From assembly GCA_001579985.1 (NCBI GenBank), contig LRSR01004253.1, positions 1 through 20,517 on the forward strand: DNA of 20,517 nt, given 5' to 3'. The notes beneath the pieces were generated by a model. That model worked only from the letters and a program-made list of their open reading frames with translations, had not been told where the DNA came from and searched no databases. Made by a program: the position numbers and the translations under genes. Positions 1 to 8,761 of the stretch are shown one piece after another. Every line of letters begins with the position of its first letter. Positions within the stretch are counted from its first letter, which is position 1. The DNA comes from Hypsibius dujardini. Taxonomy: Eukaryota > Tardigrada > Eutardigrada > Parachela > Hypsibiidae.

Positions 1-99
1 CCATTTAGAGAACAAGGATTTTTGTGGCATCGCATCCCAGTCGTCACAACAAAAAGTCTTACATACGCATCTAGAACTAAAATATATCCAAATCAGAAA

Positions 100-276
100 T
101 GGGCCGCTAAAGGCTCGGGAAACAAAGTCTTTTCTACACAACCAGACCGCTAAATCCGCGCAGCTATTTTCAGTGCCGCTACGTCCGCTAATTGGAAACA
201 ACGCTACGCTACCGCTACGCTAAAGAACTTGACCACTAACGCTAATCCCGCTCTGCATAGCGGATTTAGCGGCCCA
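100..276. mobile_element. Small foldback (MITE-like) element with CGCTA-rich interior
   Basis: The ends form a perfect 12-bp inverted repeat: TGGGCCGCTAAA at 100-111 and its complement at 265-276. A second perfect 13-bp inverted pair (CCGCTAAATCCGC at 147-159 against 260-272) lies inside, and the interior repeats CGCTA several times. The 177-bp size and lack of coding fit a non-autonomous foldback element. I see no clear target-site duplication, so the superfamily is unknown. Confidence 0.55.
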
Positions 277-408
277 GTTTTGACCCGAATTTTGGGTAAT
301 ACCCTTATGTTTCAAAGATTTCATTATAATTGGGCCCGCAAACGAATGAATGCATGATTGAATGAACATCAAATTTATAGAGGAAAAACCGCGTGCCAAA
401 CAGCTTAG

Positions 409-435
409 ACGCGGCACTTCCGCGCCGTGCCGCGT
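409..435. repeat. GC-rich hairpin
   Basis: ACGCGGCAC at 409-417 pairs with GTGCCGCGT at 427-435 around a 9-nt loop. The sequence up to about 480 repeats GCCGCG words. It may be the remains of another foldback element; no function can be assigned. Confidence 0.4.
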
Positions 436-1659
436 AAAAAATGATCAAAGTATGCCGCGCCGCGTACGCTCTATTGTACGGAGGGAAACCACAAAATGAA
501 TGAATAAATGCAATAATTTTAGTTGTAGAAATATGCTAGCACTACACTCTTGTGGGTTGCTTGATTGACGACGAATATATTATTCCTGTGTTCGCTTGTT
601 CTGGGAAACTGTTCTGTTCTGTTCTGCTGCTTGTTCAGGGCTGTTCTTCAATGCCCTTCCGTTATGACGCATATCTGTTTTATGTAAATGGTGTTTCATT
701 TATATCAGAATGTGCGCCAGAGACTCCCGTTCGTTTGATACGTGTGTGGGTCAGGGATTCAAGGAATTCATTGACGCTATTCTACTCGAGGACGCAAAAT
801 CCAAACGCTAACTCATGTCCACGGAGATGCTCTGCACACCCCATAATATTAGCATCGAGATAAATATTGATGATTTAGGATGAGTCCCAAGTACACAAAA
901 AGCAGTTCCTTTCTGAATGACGAGGATAACGTGAGATCTTAAAAATTTTAGGATCTTTACTATTTCGTTTGCTGCTCCATATATTTGGTAATTTCTGCAA
1001 TGAGGTGAGATTCATTGAGATTTTGTGAAGTGAAGGAAAATAATACCATTTTCCGCAGGCGGAAAACTGATTCTGCTGGTTCTGCTTGTAGGACTTACTA
1101 CACGGTGGGGTATGTTCGACACAAGGTCATGAACACGCGAAACAAAACGAGATCGAACAATCCTGGAGTATTTGGAGTATTATTGAACAAAACGGAATGA
1201 ATATTGGGGAAGCCACATTTCACGTCCTCTGCCGTATTAGTATGGGCTTTAGTGCTTACCTAAGAAAGAAGGAGGAAGAAAACTTGAGAATAAACCAAAA
1301 AAGAGCGTTTCTTTACGGTTTTAAATAAAGGCTTTACACTCCTTCAGCCTTCTCTAATAGCTCATGTACGTTTATGGATATAACACAACAAACAAATTAG
1401 ACAAACCGAACGGCTTATGCTAAAACACCTTATAAACATCCCCGAAAAACTGGGGCATCCGGTACTCAACTAGAATATGAGCTGTTGGGTTACAGTAGCA
1501 GTACGGGAATGGAAAGTAACCACAGAACTTTAAAAAGAATGCAAAGATTGAATGTCCGATAGTAACTGCAGCGAATGACTATAAACTTTAAATAGGTCAT
1601 GACTAAACATTTTGTAACCAGAGTATGATTTGCACTTCCATTGAAATTATTGAGCATTT
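436..1659. other. No gene seen
   Basis: Short open frames occur here, the longest being about 100 codons at 552-863 on the plus strand. None has a recognisable motif or protein-like composition. There is a short GTTCT pentamer run near 609-630. I see no RNA gene. Confidence 0.5.
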
Positions 1660-2007
1660 TCATGGGTCACTGATTGGGGTTTTCGTTTCTGGGGTTAGGG
1701 GTTCATAAGCATTTACCTTTTTCACAAATTTGTCTGCTCTTTTTCTCTCCCACGCTGCTGCTATTCCCTTTTCTAATTTACTATGGAAGATTCCAACGAA
1801 GCTTGGAATACATGGATTAACACTTTCACGATCTGGGATCCGAAGAACGAACTTCGGGACATCGAGCAGATTCTGTAGTCTTTTACGGAAGCAAAATGGT
1901 GGGAAGATTTTCTTGATGCCCAAGTCAGTAAACCTTTCAGTACACCAATCAAGGAATGGTATGTCGTTTCTTTTGGCCCTCACATCGAGGGGATACAGGA
2001 TGACCAA
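1660..2007 (-). pseudogene. Possible decayed coding segment, unknown protein
   Basis: A 115-codon minus-strand frame has protein-like composition: a mixed hydrophobic and charged start, a central stretch with FPPFCFRKRLQNLLDVPKF, and a basic lysine- and arginine-rich end before the stop. The frame appears to continue upstream by about ten codons before meeting a stop. I do not recognise a family. The antisense plus-strand frame at 1730-2053 is of similar length, so the coding strand is uncertain. It could be an exon or a remnant of the virus-like elements farther right. Confidence 0.25.
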
Positions 2008-2815
2008 ATGGACGGAGGTGAGATTGCTGCTCGGAACACTTCGTCGTCATTGATGTCACAAAACTTTTCAATGTGCAAAGTACAGATGCAAGTACAAAGT
2101 TCGATGTAATACGGTATAGATATGAAAAGCAAATTGTAAAGTTGCAGTGTTCATTTTCAAATGATATATCCCTTCAGTTCCTCCCACGGATCTTTGAATT
2201 TGTTTTCAAACAGTGTACTAGCTTTTTTCACGAAAAGCGATAGAATATCATTGGAACTGGATAGTGAAAACTTTGACGTACCTATTTACCTTTCATGTAA
2301 ACGTTTTAAGGTAAATTCTATGTACCATATAATCAATAGATTTTAATTTTGAATAAAGGAAAAAAAATTGCATCAATGACTCATTCAAGCTACGTATTAC
2401 TCAATGCCCCATCAGGTCTGGTGCATGCAACTGGTGCATGCAACAAATTCACTCATGAATTAGAAAGTTCTATATTCTGCAAATCACGTCAAAAAAACAC
2501 GTCGAAAATAAGTTGTCTCCTAGCAACTCTCTATCTGGGATCTTAACGTTTATCGCATGAGACTCAAGGTAAAGGATGTGATTATTTGGTATGGGACCGA
2601 TTGATAGCAGCATACTAGGTGGTAAAGCTGACTTTGGTGACCGTTGGCGACTTAAAAAGATCATCGAAAATGTGATTTGTGTACACTATTAACGAGAATG
2701 GGAACTTAATTATACCTAACTAGACTACTTCAAAAAAAATTTGACACTTGATGATCTTTAAAGGTCAAAGAACAGGTTTTTTTAGTGATTTTTAGCTTGT
2801 CATCGGCCAGGGTGG
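2008..2815. other. No convincing gene; weak minus-strand frame at 2470-2664
   Basis: The only hint of coding is a 64-codon minus-strand frame at 2470-2664 containing KIPDRELLGDNLF. This faintly resembles RIPDRES in the 1660-2007 frame. The rest is AT-rich with no motif. Confidence 0.25.
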
Positions 2816-2841
2816 ATATATATATATATATATATATATAT
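2816..2841. repeat. (TA)n microsatellite
   Basis: An uninterrupted alternating AT tract of 13 dinucleotide units, typical of eukaryotic simple repeats. Confidence 0.9.
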
Positions 2842-3271
2842 GGATTTCTTGTGGAATTCCTGGGAAGAGTTTTCGGTAAGCCATTTTAAAAAGTAAAACC
2901 GAAAAATTTTCTGTCTGCGATTTGTCTTCATACATGTGTATGCTTTTAAGGGGCGAGGTTTTATACAGCGATTTTGGACCAATAAGATTGAAAAGAGAGA
3001 CAGCTCAGCGAGACCATGTGTTTTCCGATCTATCTCGAATTTTCTGCCAGTAGGGATTTCAGACCAATTAAAAATAAAAAAGCAAGTTTACCAGGGGTAA
3101 ATGGATTGCATGTGTTTTCCCGACTTTTGGTTCAATAGAAACTTTAGATTAATCAGATAAATTTCGAAAGAAAAACAGACAGAAAAAAGGGTTGTTCCAT
3201 GAAAAAGACACAGAAAACAAGGGGCTGGAACGTGGATCAGACTTGCGACCTAAGGTATAGATCGATTGGGG
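2842..3271. other. No gene seen; region upstream of the plus-strand gene run
   Basis: This is AT-rich sequence. The word CATGTGTTTTCC occurs twice (near 3015 and 3109) followed by loosely similar sequence, which may be an old imperfect duplication. No coding frame is supported. Confidence 0.4.
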
Positions 3272-3278
3272 TATATAA
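3272..3278 (+). promoter_or_regulatory. TATA-box-like core promoter
   Basis: TATATAA follows a G-run (GGGG) and lies about 180 bp upstream of the first plus-strand reading frame at 3457. A start site would be expected near 3300-3310. This fits a RNA polymerase II type promoter for the plus-strand gene run. TATA-like words are common in AT-rich DNA, so this rests on its position. Confidence 0.35.
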
Positions 3279-3353
3279 GTCGGGGTCCAACAAAAAAAAG
3301 TTGAACATCTGTTTTCTGTTCAGCGACGGGAATCATCTCCAGGATCTAGAAGG

Positions 3354-3424
3354 GTGAATCCTCTTTTCTTATGTTTCTGCTGAAAATGATCTGCTGATCA
3401 TAGACGTGTTTTGCTTTCATTCAG
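3354..3424 (+). other. Possible 71-bp intron in a 5' leader
   Basis: A donor-like GTGAAT at 3354 and an acceptor-like pyrimidine tract ending in CAG at 3424 bound a short stretch with a CTGAT-type branch candidate. It lies between the TATA-like box at 3272 and the frame starting at 3457, so it could be a leader intron. Only transcripts would show it. Confidence 0.25.
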
Positions 3425-3456
3425 GTACCTTATGGCTGTTTTGTTTTGTTTAAGAA

Positions 3457-3834
3457 ATGGCTCTGCTCACCCGCGCGTAGCACGAGTTGCAATGGAACAT
3501 CTACATTGAGCGAGTCCTGCACCTGGCAGCCAATATTGTGGAGATCCGATCTATTCCTGAAGGTCGTCAGGACTTCAACCTGGAGCACCGGAAAATGCAG
3601 AAGGAGCAGCTATAGTTAAAAATCATCCGAGCCCGTGAGCTAAGTCTTCAGCGCCGTGGACGGAAGCTGAATGCGAAACTGCTGTTCGAACAGGCTCTCC
3701 TTCGCAAAGTCTTTGAAAAGGACCGCGAATACGCCCAGTACCTCATCGATACTCTGAAGCGTCGCCGAAAGCGAATGGCAACCTACGCTGATTCTCTAAG
3801 TGGTGAGATGGTGTCGCTGCTTGTCCGAGCCTGA
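3457..3834 (+). pseudogene. Decayed gene for a basic helical protein (unknown family)
   Basis: A single frame of 126 codons begins with an ATG in acceptable context (AGAAATGG) and ends at TGA. It is interrupted by two in-frame TAG codons at 3478 and 3613. The product would be strongly helical and rich in Lys, Arg, Glu and Leu, with a basic stretch (LKRRRKRM) near residue 106, suggesting a nucleic-acid-binding or coiled protein. It is the first gene of the plus-strand run behind the TATA-like box at 3272. I do not recognise the family. The steady amino-acid pattern across both stops suggests a recently disabled gene rather than chance. Confidence 0.5.
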
Positions 3835-4159
3835 GTCCGAGATGCCAAAGGGCATGCCCGTGAAGGTGTGCGAGCGGTTGCCATAAAGCATAGTTGTTTT
3901 GTGTTTGACCTTGTTTAGTCGAAAGTGTGAATTAAAAAGAACAAACCGAAAAAGATGGTCGTATGATTCATTTAAGGACAGTAAAACAAGTGGGTCAAAC
4001 AACTCGCAAACGACTTTAGACCGATCGCAAAAATACATTTGAAAGGGCGCTGAAGAGACAAGAATCGTTGTTTTAGTCCTCTGGATTTTCTCTAAAGAGA
4101 GAGGTTTTCCGAGAGATACTGACCAATAGGTATGACGTCGCAAAAGAAATCAGACAGAA
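3835..4159. other. No convincing gene between two decayed genes
   Basis: A 115-codon minus-strand frame (3796-4143) overlaps the end of the plus-strand gene and looks like a shadow. Plus-strand frames here are short and broken by stops. Confidence 0.35.
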
Positions 4160-4788
4160 GTGAGGGTTGGACAAATTGAACGAATAAATCAAACTTTTAC
4201 CCAATGCACGAAATCAAAGGGGTATACATTTCGAGTCTTACCGTTCATTCACAATTATTTTCACTTTACAAGCATAGTCCTGGAGTCCTTTGTCCCAGTC
4301 CAGGACCCCAAGCGACTCCGTCTATTACAAAAGTGGGGAAGTGCACGGTTCTCCGTGATGAATAAAATTATAAATTTTTCCCCAAAAAAAATGGAAGAGA
4401 TCGGTGACCTTCATGCAAGAGTCCACGGAAGAAATCCTAGCTTTGCAGCCTCGGATCGTCTGGGAAAAAAACCAAGAACCTTCCGCCGGAAGTACGTCGA
4501 TTACTGAGCGACATCATCCGAAAGATGGCACTCAGGCTGGGTGCAGCGCCTTATCGTCTTGACCTTCCGGAAAATCTCAACGAAACCAAAAGCTGTGAAC
4601 TGCTGCGGCTACGACTGAACCAAATAGATAGGCAGGGCAAAAACAAGAGGATGATTAGCCGTTTGAAATCCTCTGACCTAGACTGGACTACTGCAATGAA
4701 ACGTGTTTCGGTAGAGGCTAAGACTGCTCATCGACAAGCAAAGAACATCATCTTCTACTTGTATGGTAGTAGTGACAAAAGTTTTTAG
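4160..4788 (+). pseudogene. Decayed helical protein gene, frameshifted (unknown family)
   Basis: Two overlapping plus-strand frames appear to be parts of one gene. The first (4160-4507) carries a Lys- and Arg-rich segment including DPKRLRLLQKWG. The second can be read from about 4465, is marked by LPPEVRRLLSDIIRKMALRL, and runs to a TAG at 4786. The join lies near the run of seven A residues at 4464-4471, a typical slip site. The second half is rich in Leu, Arg and Lys and probably helical. An AATAAA at 4849 could be its polyadenylation signal. No family recognised. Confidence 0.4.
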
Positions 4789-4848
4789 TTGTCAGACTTA
4801 TGAGTCAGACTTTCTTGTCGGGCCGTGATGTTTCGGGTGGGATCATAC

Positions 4849-4854
4849 AATAAA
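4849..4854 (+). terminator. Candidate polyadenylation signal AATAAA
   Basis: AATAAA lies 61 bp after the stop of the 4160-4788 frame, in the expected place for a plus-strand messenger. A short direct repeat (GTCAGACTT at about 4792 and 4805) lies between. Not proven to be used. Confidence 0.3.
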
Positions 4855-4866
4855 TGAAAGCGCTAA

Positions 4867-5430
4867 AATCATGGTCTTTCATACCTAGTAAAGCGTTGTC
4901 CATACCTCGGTCACACTTCCGCTCCCTTTTACGCCAAAGCAATTATTTACGATTCAGTTTACTGTGCCCTGAGCAGGACTATTGCTGAAGCAATCGTAGA
5001 CTGTAAAAATTTAGAAAAATTTAAAAAAATTAACGACGAGTACACTATTAGCAAAAACACTGACGACTTCTACGAAAAAGGAAGACATCCTAACCCTCAT
5101 GAAGGCAGTGTTGGAAACGGAAGAGAAGAAGGAAATTCCTAAAGAAGTCCAGCGATCTTTCAACCTGTGCCTCACCATTGATTGCCCACTCAGCGTGACG
5201 TTGTCATGGCTTCCAGATGGGACCATCAACGGGGTTAGGTTTGACATGGACCCGCGGCCGGTGACATGGAGTATAGACTTTATCGATTGCTTTCGTCGCA
5301 TCAAATTTTACTTCAAAACGGCCGCGTTCAGGCTTTAAACCGGATGATTCAGATATGTTTCTCGGGACCGAGCAGGGATTCGTCGTTAAAATTCAGAAGG
5401 AAAAATCCGGGCCGCTTTGCTGTTAATTGT
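4867..5430 (+). pseudogene. Decayed unknown gene read in three successive frames
   Basis: From about 4867 an open frame without an obvious ATG reads through APFYAKAIIYDSVYCALSR to near 5070. A second frame then takes over around 5050 with KKEDILTLMKAVLETEEKKE and continues to a TAA near 5336. A third frame follows with DDSDMFLGTEQGFVVKIQK to a TAA near 5430. Each has protein-like composition where the previous one fades, as expected for a gene of about 185 codons with two frameshifts. The middle part alternates hydrophobic residues and may form beta strands. No family recognised. Confidence 0.35.
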
Positions 5431-5737
5431 GGCGCGTCACTCTGTCTTGCTGGTCCCGTGGCTAAGACCAAGCGGTCATTTTGTGGATTCATCAGCTGTA
5501 CAAGTTTCACCATTCTCAAGTTTAGCCAATACGACACTTTCTGAATCACAGCTTCGGGTTTTTTAGTCACGGCGTTTTTCAGTTCATCGAATTCGTTCGT
5601 TTTATTCAGTTATGAAAAAGGCCGCGACCTTATGACCGTAATTATTCTTGGGTTGTTCATTGTCGTTCTGAGAAGTCAGTAAAGTACATTTACTACAAAG
5701 CGGGTTCTGTTTTTGTGTCCGCGGCGACGTATACGGT

Positions 5738-6502
5738 GTGTGCACATTGGTCGATCACTTAGTGAAGCAAAAGCCCAACACAAATGTGATAAAAAGATTT
5801 AAACCCACCATTACTGCAACAGTCAGCTTGGTAACTCGTCCGAGTCCGAGTCAGCTGAGTCGGAAAGGGGAAAAGATGGTGGACCTTCTGAATGACATCC
5901 TGGAAACGGAAGTTAATTCAGAATTCTTCCAGTCCTTCAACAGAAAGCCAGTCCCTAGTCCGGAAACACCATTCTAAAATATGGGGTACCTTGAAGTCAG
6001 CGTGTTCGTTGCCGGTACCAAATTGCAGATTGGACTACGCGCTTCACGAAAAACGAAATCTTTCCGGGTCAGAGTCCAGGAAATTCTTCAGCTTCTGGCC
6101 CACATCCTAGCTGACCACTGGGAACACTATAAGCCCTGCCATAAAGACGAGGAGGAGAAGATGGTTCCCGAGTATCTGTTGAAACCGGAGAACAATCCTG
6201 AAAGTTTTCAAGGTCAACAACACGCTGCAAATTTGTTGGATCAACGAAAAGCGGAAACCGCCTTTGCAATTGGGTTGTAACAAAACCAGCAGGCGAGCCA
6301 ATGCTGTTTTGAGCATTCCCCGGCATGTATGAACCAACTGAAGGAAAAGGGATTCAAACCAGTCCTGATACCACTGGCCAGCGTGAGGAATCTTGGTTCA
6401 GATAATGTTTTTATAGTTACTGACCACCTAGAAAAGACAAACAATTGTGAGGCAGGTATTGTGGTTTTGGAAATTTTGTTGGCTTTGCCAACTACGCCAT
6501 GA
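5738..6502 (+). pseudogene. Decayed 255-codon gene with two in-frame TAA codons (unknown family)
   Basis: One frame runs from about 5738 (GTG codon; the true start is unknown) to a TGA at 6500, interrupted only by TAA at 5975 and 6278. Residues 1-80 include a serine- and proline-rich stretch (RPSPSQLSRKGEK) and an acidic helix. Residues 82-180 contain an alternating hydrophobic segment (GYLEVSVFVAGTKLQIGL) and an acidic DEEEKM patch. The last 75 codons hold a C-C-x6-C group and KPVLIPLASVRNLGSDNVF followed by a hydrophobic end. Both stops lie in otherwise steady reading, so point changes rather than indels disabled it. I do not recognise it. Confidence 0.45.
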
Positions 6503-6884
6503 GTGGAGTTATTGCGAATATTAGGATATGTTTTTAAACATGTTAAGACATCCTGAGGCGTCATGTTATCTCGTGATTGAAACTTAAATGCCAACTTGGT
6601 AGCGTGTTACGCAATTAAAAATCCAATCAACCATAAAAAGAAAAACGTACAAAAACGTGATGCACACTTTTGCGATACATGGGTGTTTTGGCTCGGGTTG
6701 GTTCAAACACGTTCCTCGCTCCTCAATATCCATTTTGGGGTGGTGAACTATTGTCGGTGATACGATTCACAATCAGGGTAGTTGATCTTTGTGTAAGTGA
6801 ACTATGTCAGCTTGTGAGAAAGGTTAACCGATCAAATTCAAATTTTACGATTTCTTTTTTCCATTATTCTTTTAAATACATAAG
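6503..6884. other. Intergenic stretch upstream of the 6885 gene
   Basis: No coding frame is supported. The end is pyrimidine-rich (TTTCTTTTTTCC) followed by an AT-rich TTTAAATACATAAG directly before the ATG at 6885. This could be promoter or leader, or a splice acceptor region. Confidence 0.35.
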
Positions 6885-7820
6885 ATGGCTGAGGCTGCAA
6901 TGAAGAAGTGCAAGATTGAGGACGTCGAAACGGAAATCCCTATGAACGATGAGTATAAACTCCCTGAACTTCCAGTCAACATTCAAGTGGCCTTTGCAAA
7001 GAGGAATCGGCCCGTCTACAAGAACGGCTACAAAACATTGTCGTTTTCTCCCGATGCTGAAGGTCGGATATAAATCCGCCTCTGTGAACTCAAAGGACCC
7101 ATCGCCGAACCGGCGGAAACGGGAAATGCCATCACCATGAATTTGACTCCATTTTTCCGTCTGTACGGCACCATCAAGTCTGGAATGGCTGATCGAACTG
7201 ATAAGGAGGACGGACCAACAAAGTATGCTTTGGGCAACGGACTCTACTTTCAGTGGAGCAAGTTCCATAGCAACAACATCGCTAGGGTTCGTCGCTTCGC
7301 CGTATTGAAGAACGGCAACATCGTTGCCCTGAAAAACGACGGGCTCTCGTTCGGCAAATCCACTTACAACAATCTAAAAAAGATGTTCAAAAATATGAAA
7401 GTGCTGCAAGAAATTGTGGTTGTGCCGCAGCTCAAAGAAGGTAAACCTTGCCCGGGAATGAAATTTAAATAATTGAAGAACGGTTTAACCCACTTGATGT
7501 ATCAACACATTTTGGGCTTTCGCGTGGACCGCTGCCCCACGTGTCTGAATCCGGAGACTGAGCCTGACTGCACGGGTCAAGATCACAGTTGTGAGTACGG
7601 TATCCAAAGGGATGCGCACCGGAAAACCAAAAGGCGGCCGAGGAGGAAAATAAAAAAGCAACGCTTCGTGGAATCCATCCTCTTGAACAACAATGTCCTG
7701 ACCTGCCAGCAGCTTTTGGATATTACCGCGCGACAGGACGAATGGTTCAACAGCAACCGCCTATGTTTGATGGAGGACATCAACAAGCGCCTGAGAGTGT
7801 CAACAAGGTCTGTGTGCTAA
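6885..7820 (+). pseudogene. Decayed 312-codon gene, possible PC4-like domains plus cysteine cluster
   Basis: A frame of 312 codons starts at an ATG in good context (AAGATGGCT), ends at TAA 7818, and is interrupted only by TAA at 7071 and 7470. Residues about 44-100 and 117-175 each look like strand-strand-strand then helix. The second ends in GLSFGKSTYNNLKKM, matching the pattern of the PC4/p15 single-stranded-DNA-binding family (GISLxxxxWxxLK). The first has IRLCELKG and AITMNLTPFF in equivalent places, suggesting two diverged copies. From residue 195 on there is a cysteine group (CPTC, DC, SCEYG), then a basic stretch (KTKRRPRRKIKKQR) and a helical tail. PC4-like proteins act in transcription and replication on single-stranded DNA. 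The assignment is by pattern only and may be wrong. Confidence 0.45.
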
Positions 7821-8295
7821 ACCTTTTTGGATGCAAGGCGGAAATGAATGTTTAATCTACTTAAATTCAGAAATGTTTGCATACCTGTTTGAGAAAAATG
7901 TCATCCTGAACTTTGGTTTTCAAGTCGAAATATTGGTTCACATACTGAGTCACTATTGCATCATAAGCATGCCTATTCTGCGTGAACAAGTGAATTATAT
8001 CTCCGTAATGGTCTTAAACAATACTGACTAAAAACGGTCGGTCCATTAGACTGGAACTGCTCAGTCAGTTTCACGATTCGCAAAATGTGAAAAGTGGTTA
8101 ATTATTCAAGAGAAGTCTTTTCCAAAAGAGTCCTATTTCCAACTCTACGAAAAGATGACTTGAAGATAGAGTTGCTCTCCAGAGCAGCCTTAATATTGGA
8201 AGTGTTCATGCTGTGAAATCGGTGCTGAGCACACGGAACTGATTAATCTCGATAATCGATTCATATTCGAGATGGGCCATCATCATGCCTGTTGA
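7821..8295. other. No gene seen
   Basis: A 66-codon plus-strand frame (7831-8031) is hydrophobic but has no motif. The rest is broken in all frames. This stretch separates the plus-strand gene run from the minus-strand genes at 8296-9188. Confidence 0.4.
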
Positions 8296-8590
8296 CTATA
8301 TTACGCTTAGTACGCTTGCAATAGCAGGCAAGATTGCACCAAAGAATCCACCACGTTGAAGAAGTTTTTCTTTTTTTACTGTTTGGATACCGCTTTTCCG
8401 CAATTAGTTTGAGAGGTTTTGCCGGCGATGACACACCTTCTCTTATGGAGAGTAAGTGGGACAGTGTTTTTAACAATGTTGACAGCAACTTCCTCCAGTC
8501 CACGCATTTGATCCTAGGTTGCCAGGCTAAGCATTTGTCTCCACTGTTTTGGCTTAAATTCCTCAAAGTGAGGACGCGAGGACGATTTAA
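8296..8590 (-). pseudogene. Small virion-associated-like protein with GGF hydrophobic tail (Polinton/adintovirus type)
   Basis: On the minus strand a frame from about 8590 reads HFEEFKPKQWRQML, then VNIVKNTVPLT and basic residues, to a TAA near 8376. A frameshift at an A-run leads into a second frame with LLQRGGFFGAILPAIASVL, ending at TAG 8296. A small basic protein with a helical body and a C-terminal 'QRGGF plus hydrophobic' tail is a known recurring product of Polintons and adintoviruses, thought to be a minor virion component. One in-frame TAG lies after the first segment. It follows directly after the ATPase fragment on the same strand. Confidence 0.6.
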
Positions 8591-8599
8591 AACAAATTC

Positions 8600-8671
8600 A
8601 GATTTTCCACTTATAGTTGGTCCACAGATAATAGCCCAAAATGGAAAACGAAACTTCATAAAAGATTCCAT
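8600..8671 (-). pseudogene. Fragment of FtsK/HerA-type genome-packaging ATPase (Walker A)
   Basis: The minus-strand frame from the ATG at 8671 reads MESFMKFRFPFWAIICGPT, then ISGKSEFV. FPF followed by a hydrophobic strand and GPTxSGKSEFV is the Walker A region (P-loop) of the packaging ATPases of Polintons and adintoviruses, which drive DNA into capsids. Only about 24 residues remain. Downstream, the sequence switches to the GGF-tail protein, so the Walker B part and the rest of the roughly 230-residue domain are missing. The frame itself stays open to 8261, but past the P-loop it runs out of frame through the next gene. Confidence 0.65.
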
Positions 8672-8761
8672 TTTTATTTTGAAAGAAGATACTCTGACGG
8701 GGCTTTAATAATATATCGACAAGCAAAAGAACAGGGTGTTTATCCAATCAATGCTGTAGTC

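Noticed and set aside
552-863. 103-codon plus-strand open frame
   Set aside because: No motif, cysteine-rich by chance composition, and no supporting neighbour or start context.
3796-4143. 115-codon minus-strand open frame
   Set aside because: It overlaps the end of the plus-strand gene at 3457-3834 and has no recognisable motif; probably a shadow.
5349-5570. 73-codon minus-strand open frame
   Set aside because: It overlaps the plus-strand remnant with TEQGFVVKIQK, and strand choice by composition favours plus; no motif.
5632-5682. 17-codon frame with a hydrophobic stretch (MTVIILGLFIVVL)
   Set aside because: Looks like a membrane segment but is too short, with no independent support as a gene; it may belong to a neighbouring decayed gene.
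6241-6594. 117-codon minus-strand open frame
   Set aside because: Antisense of the end of the 5738-6502 frame, whose composition is more protein-like.
7490-7620. TFIIB-type zinc ribbon in the CPTC...SCEYG segment
   Set aside because: The cysteine spacing does not fit: the last pair lacks its second cysteine. A tempting link to TBP, but not supported.
8334-8708. 124-codon plus-strand open frame
   Set aside because: It is the antisense of the packaging ATPase fragment and GGF-tail protein.
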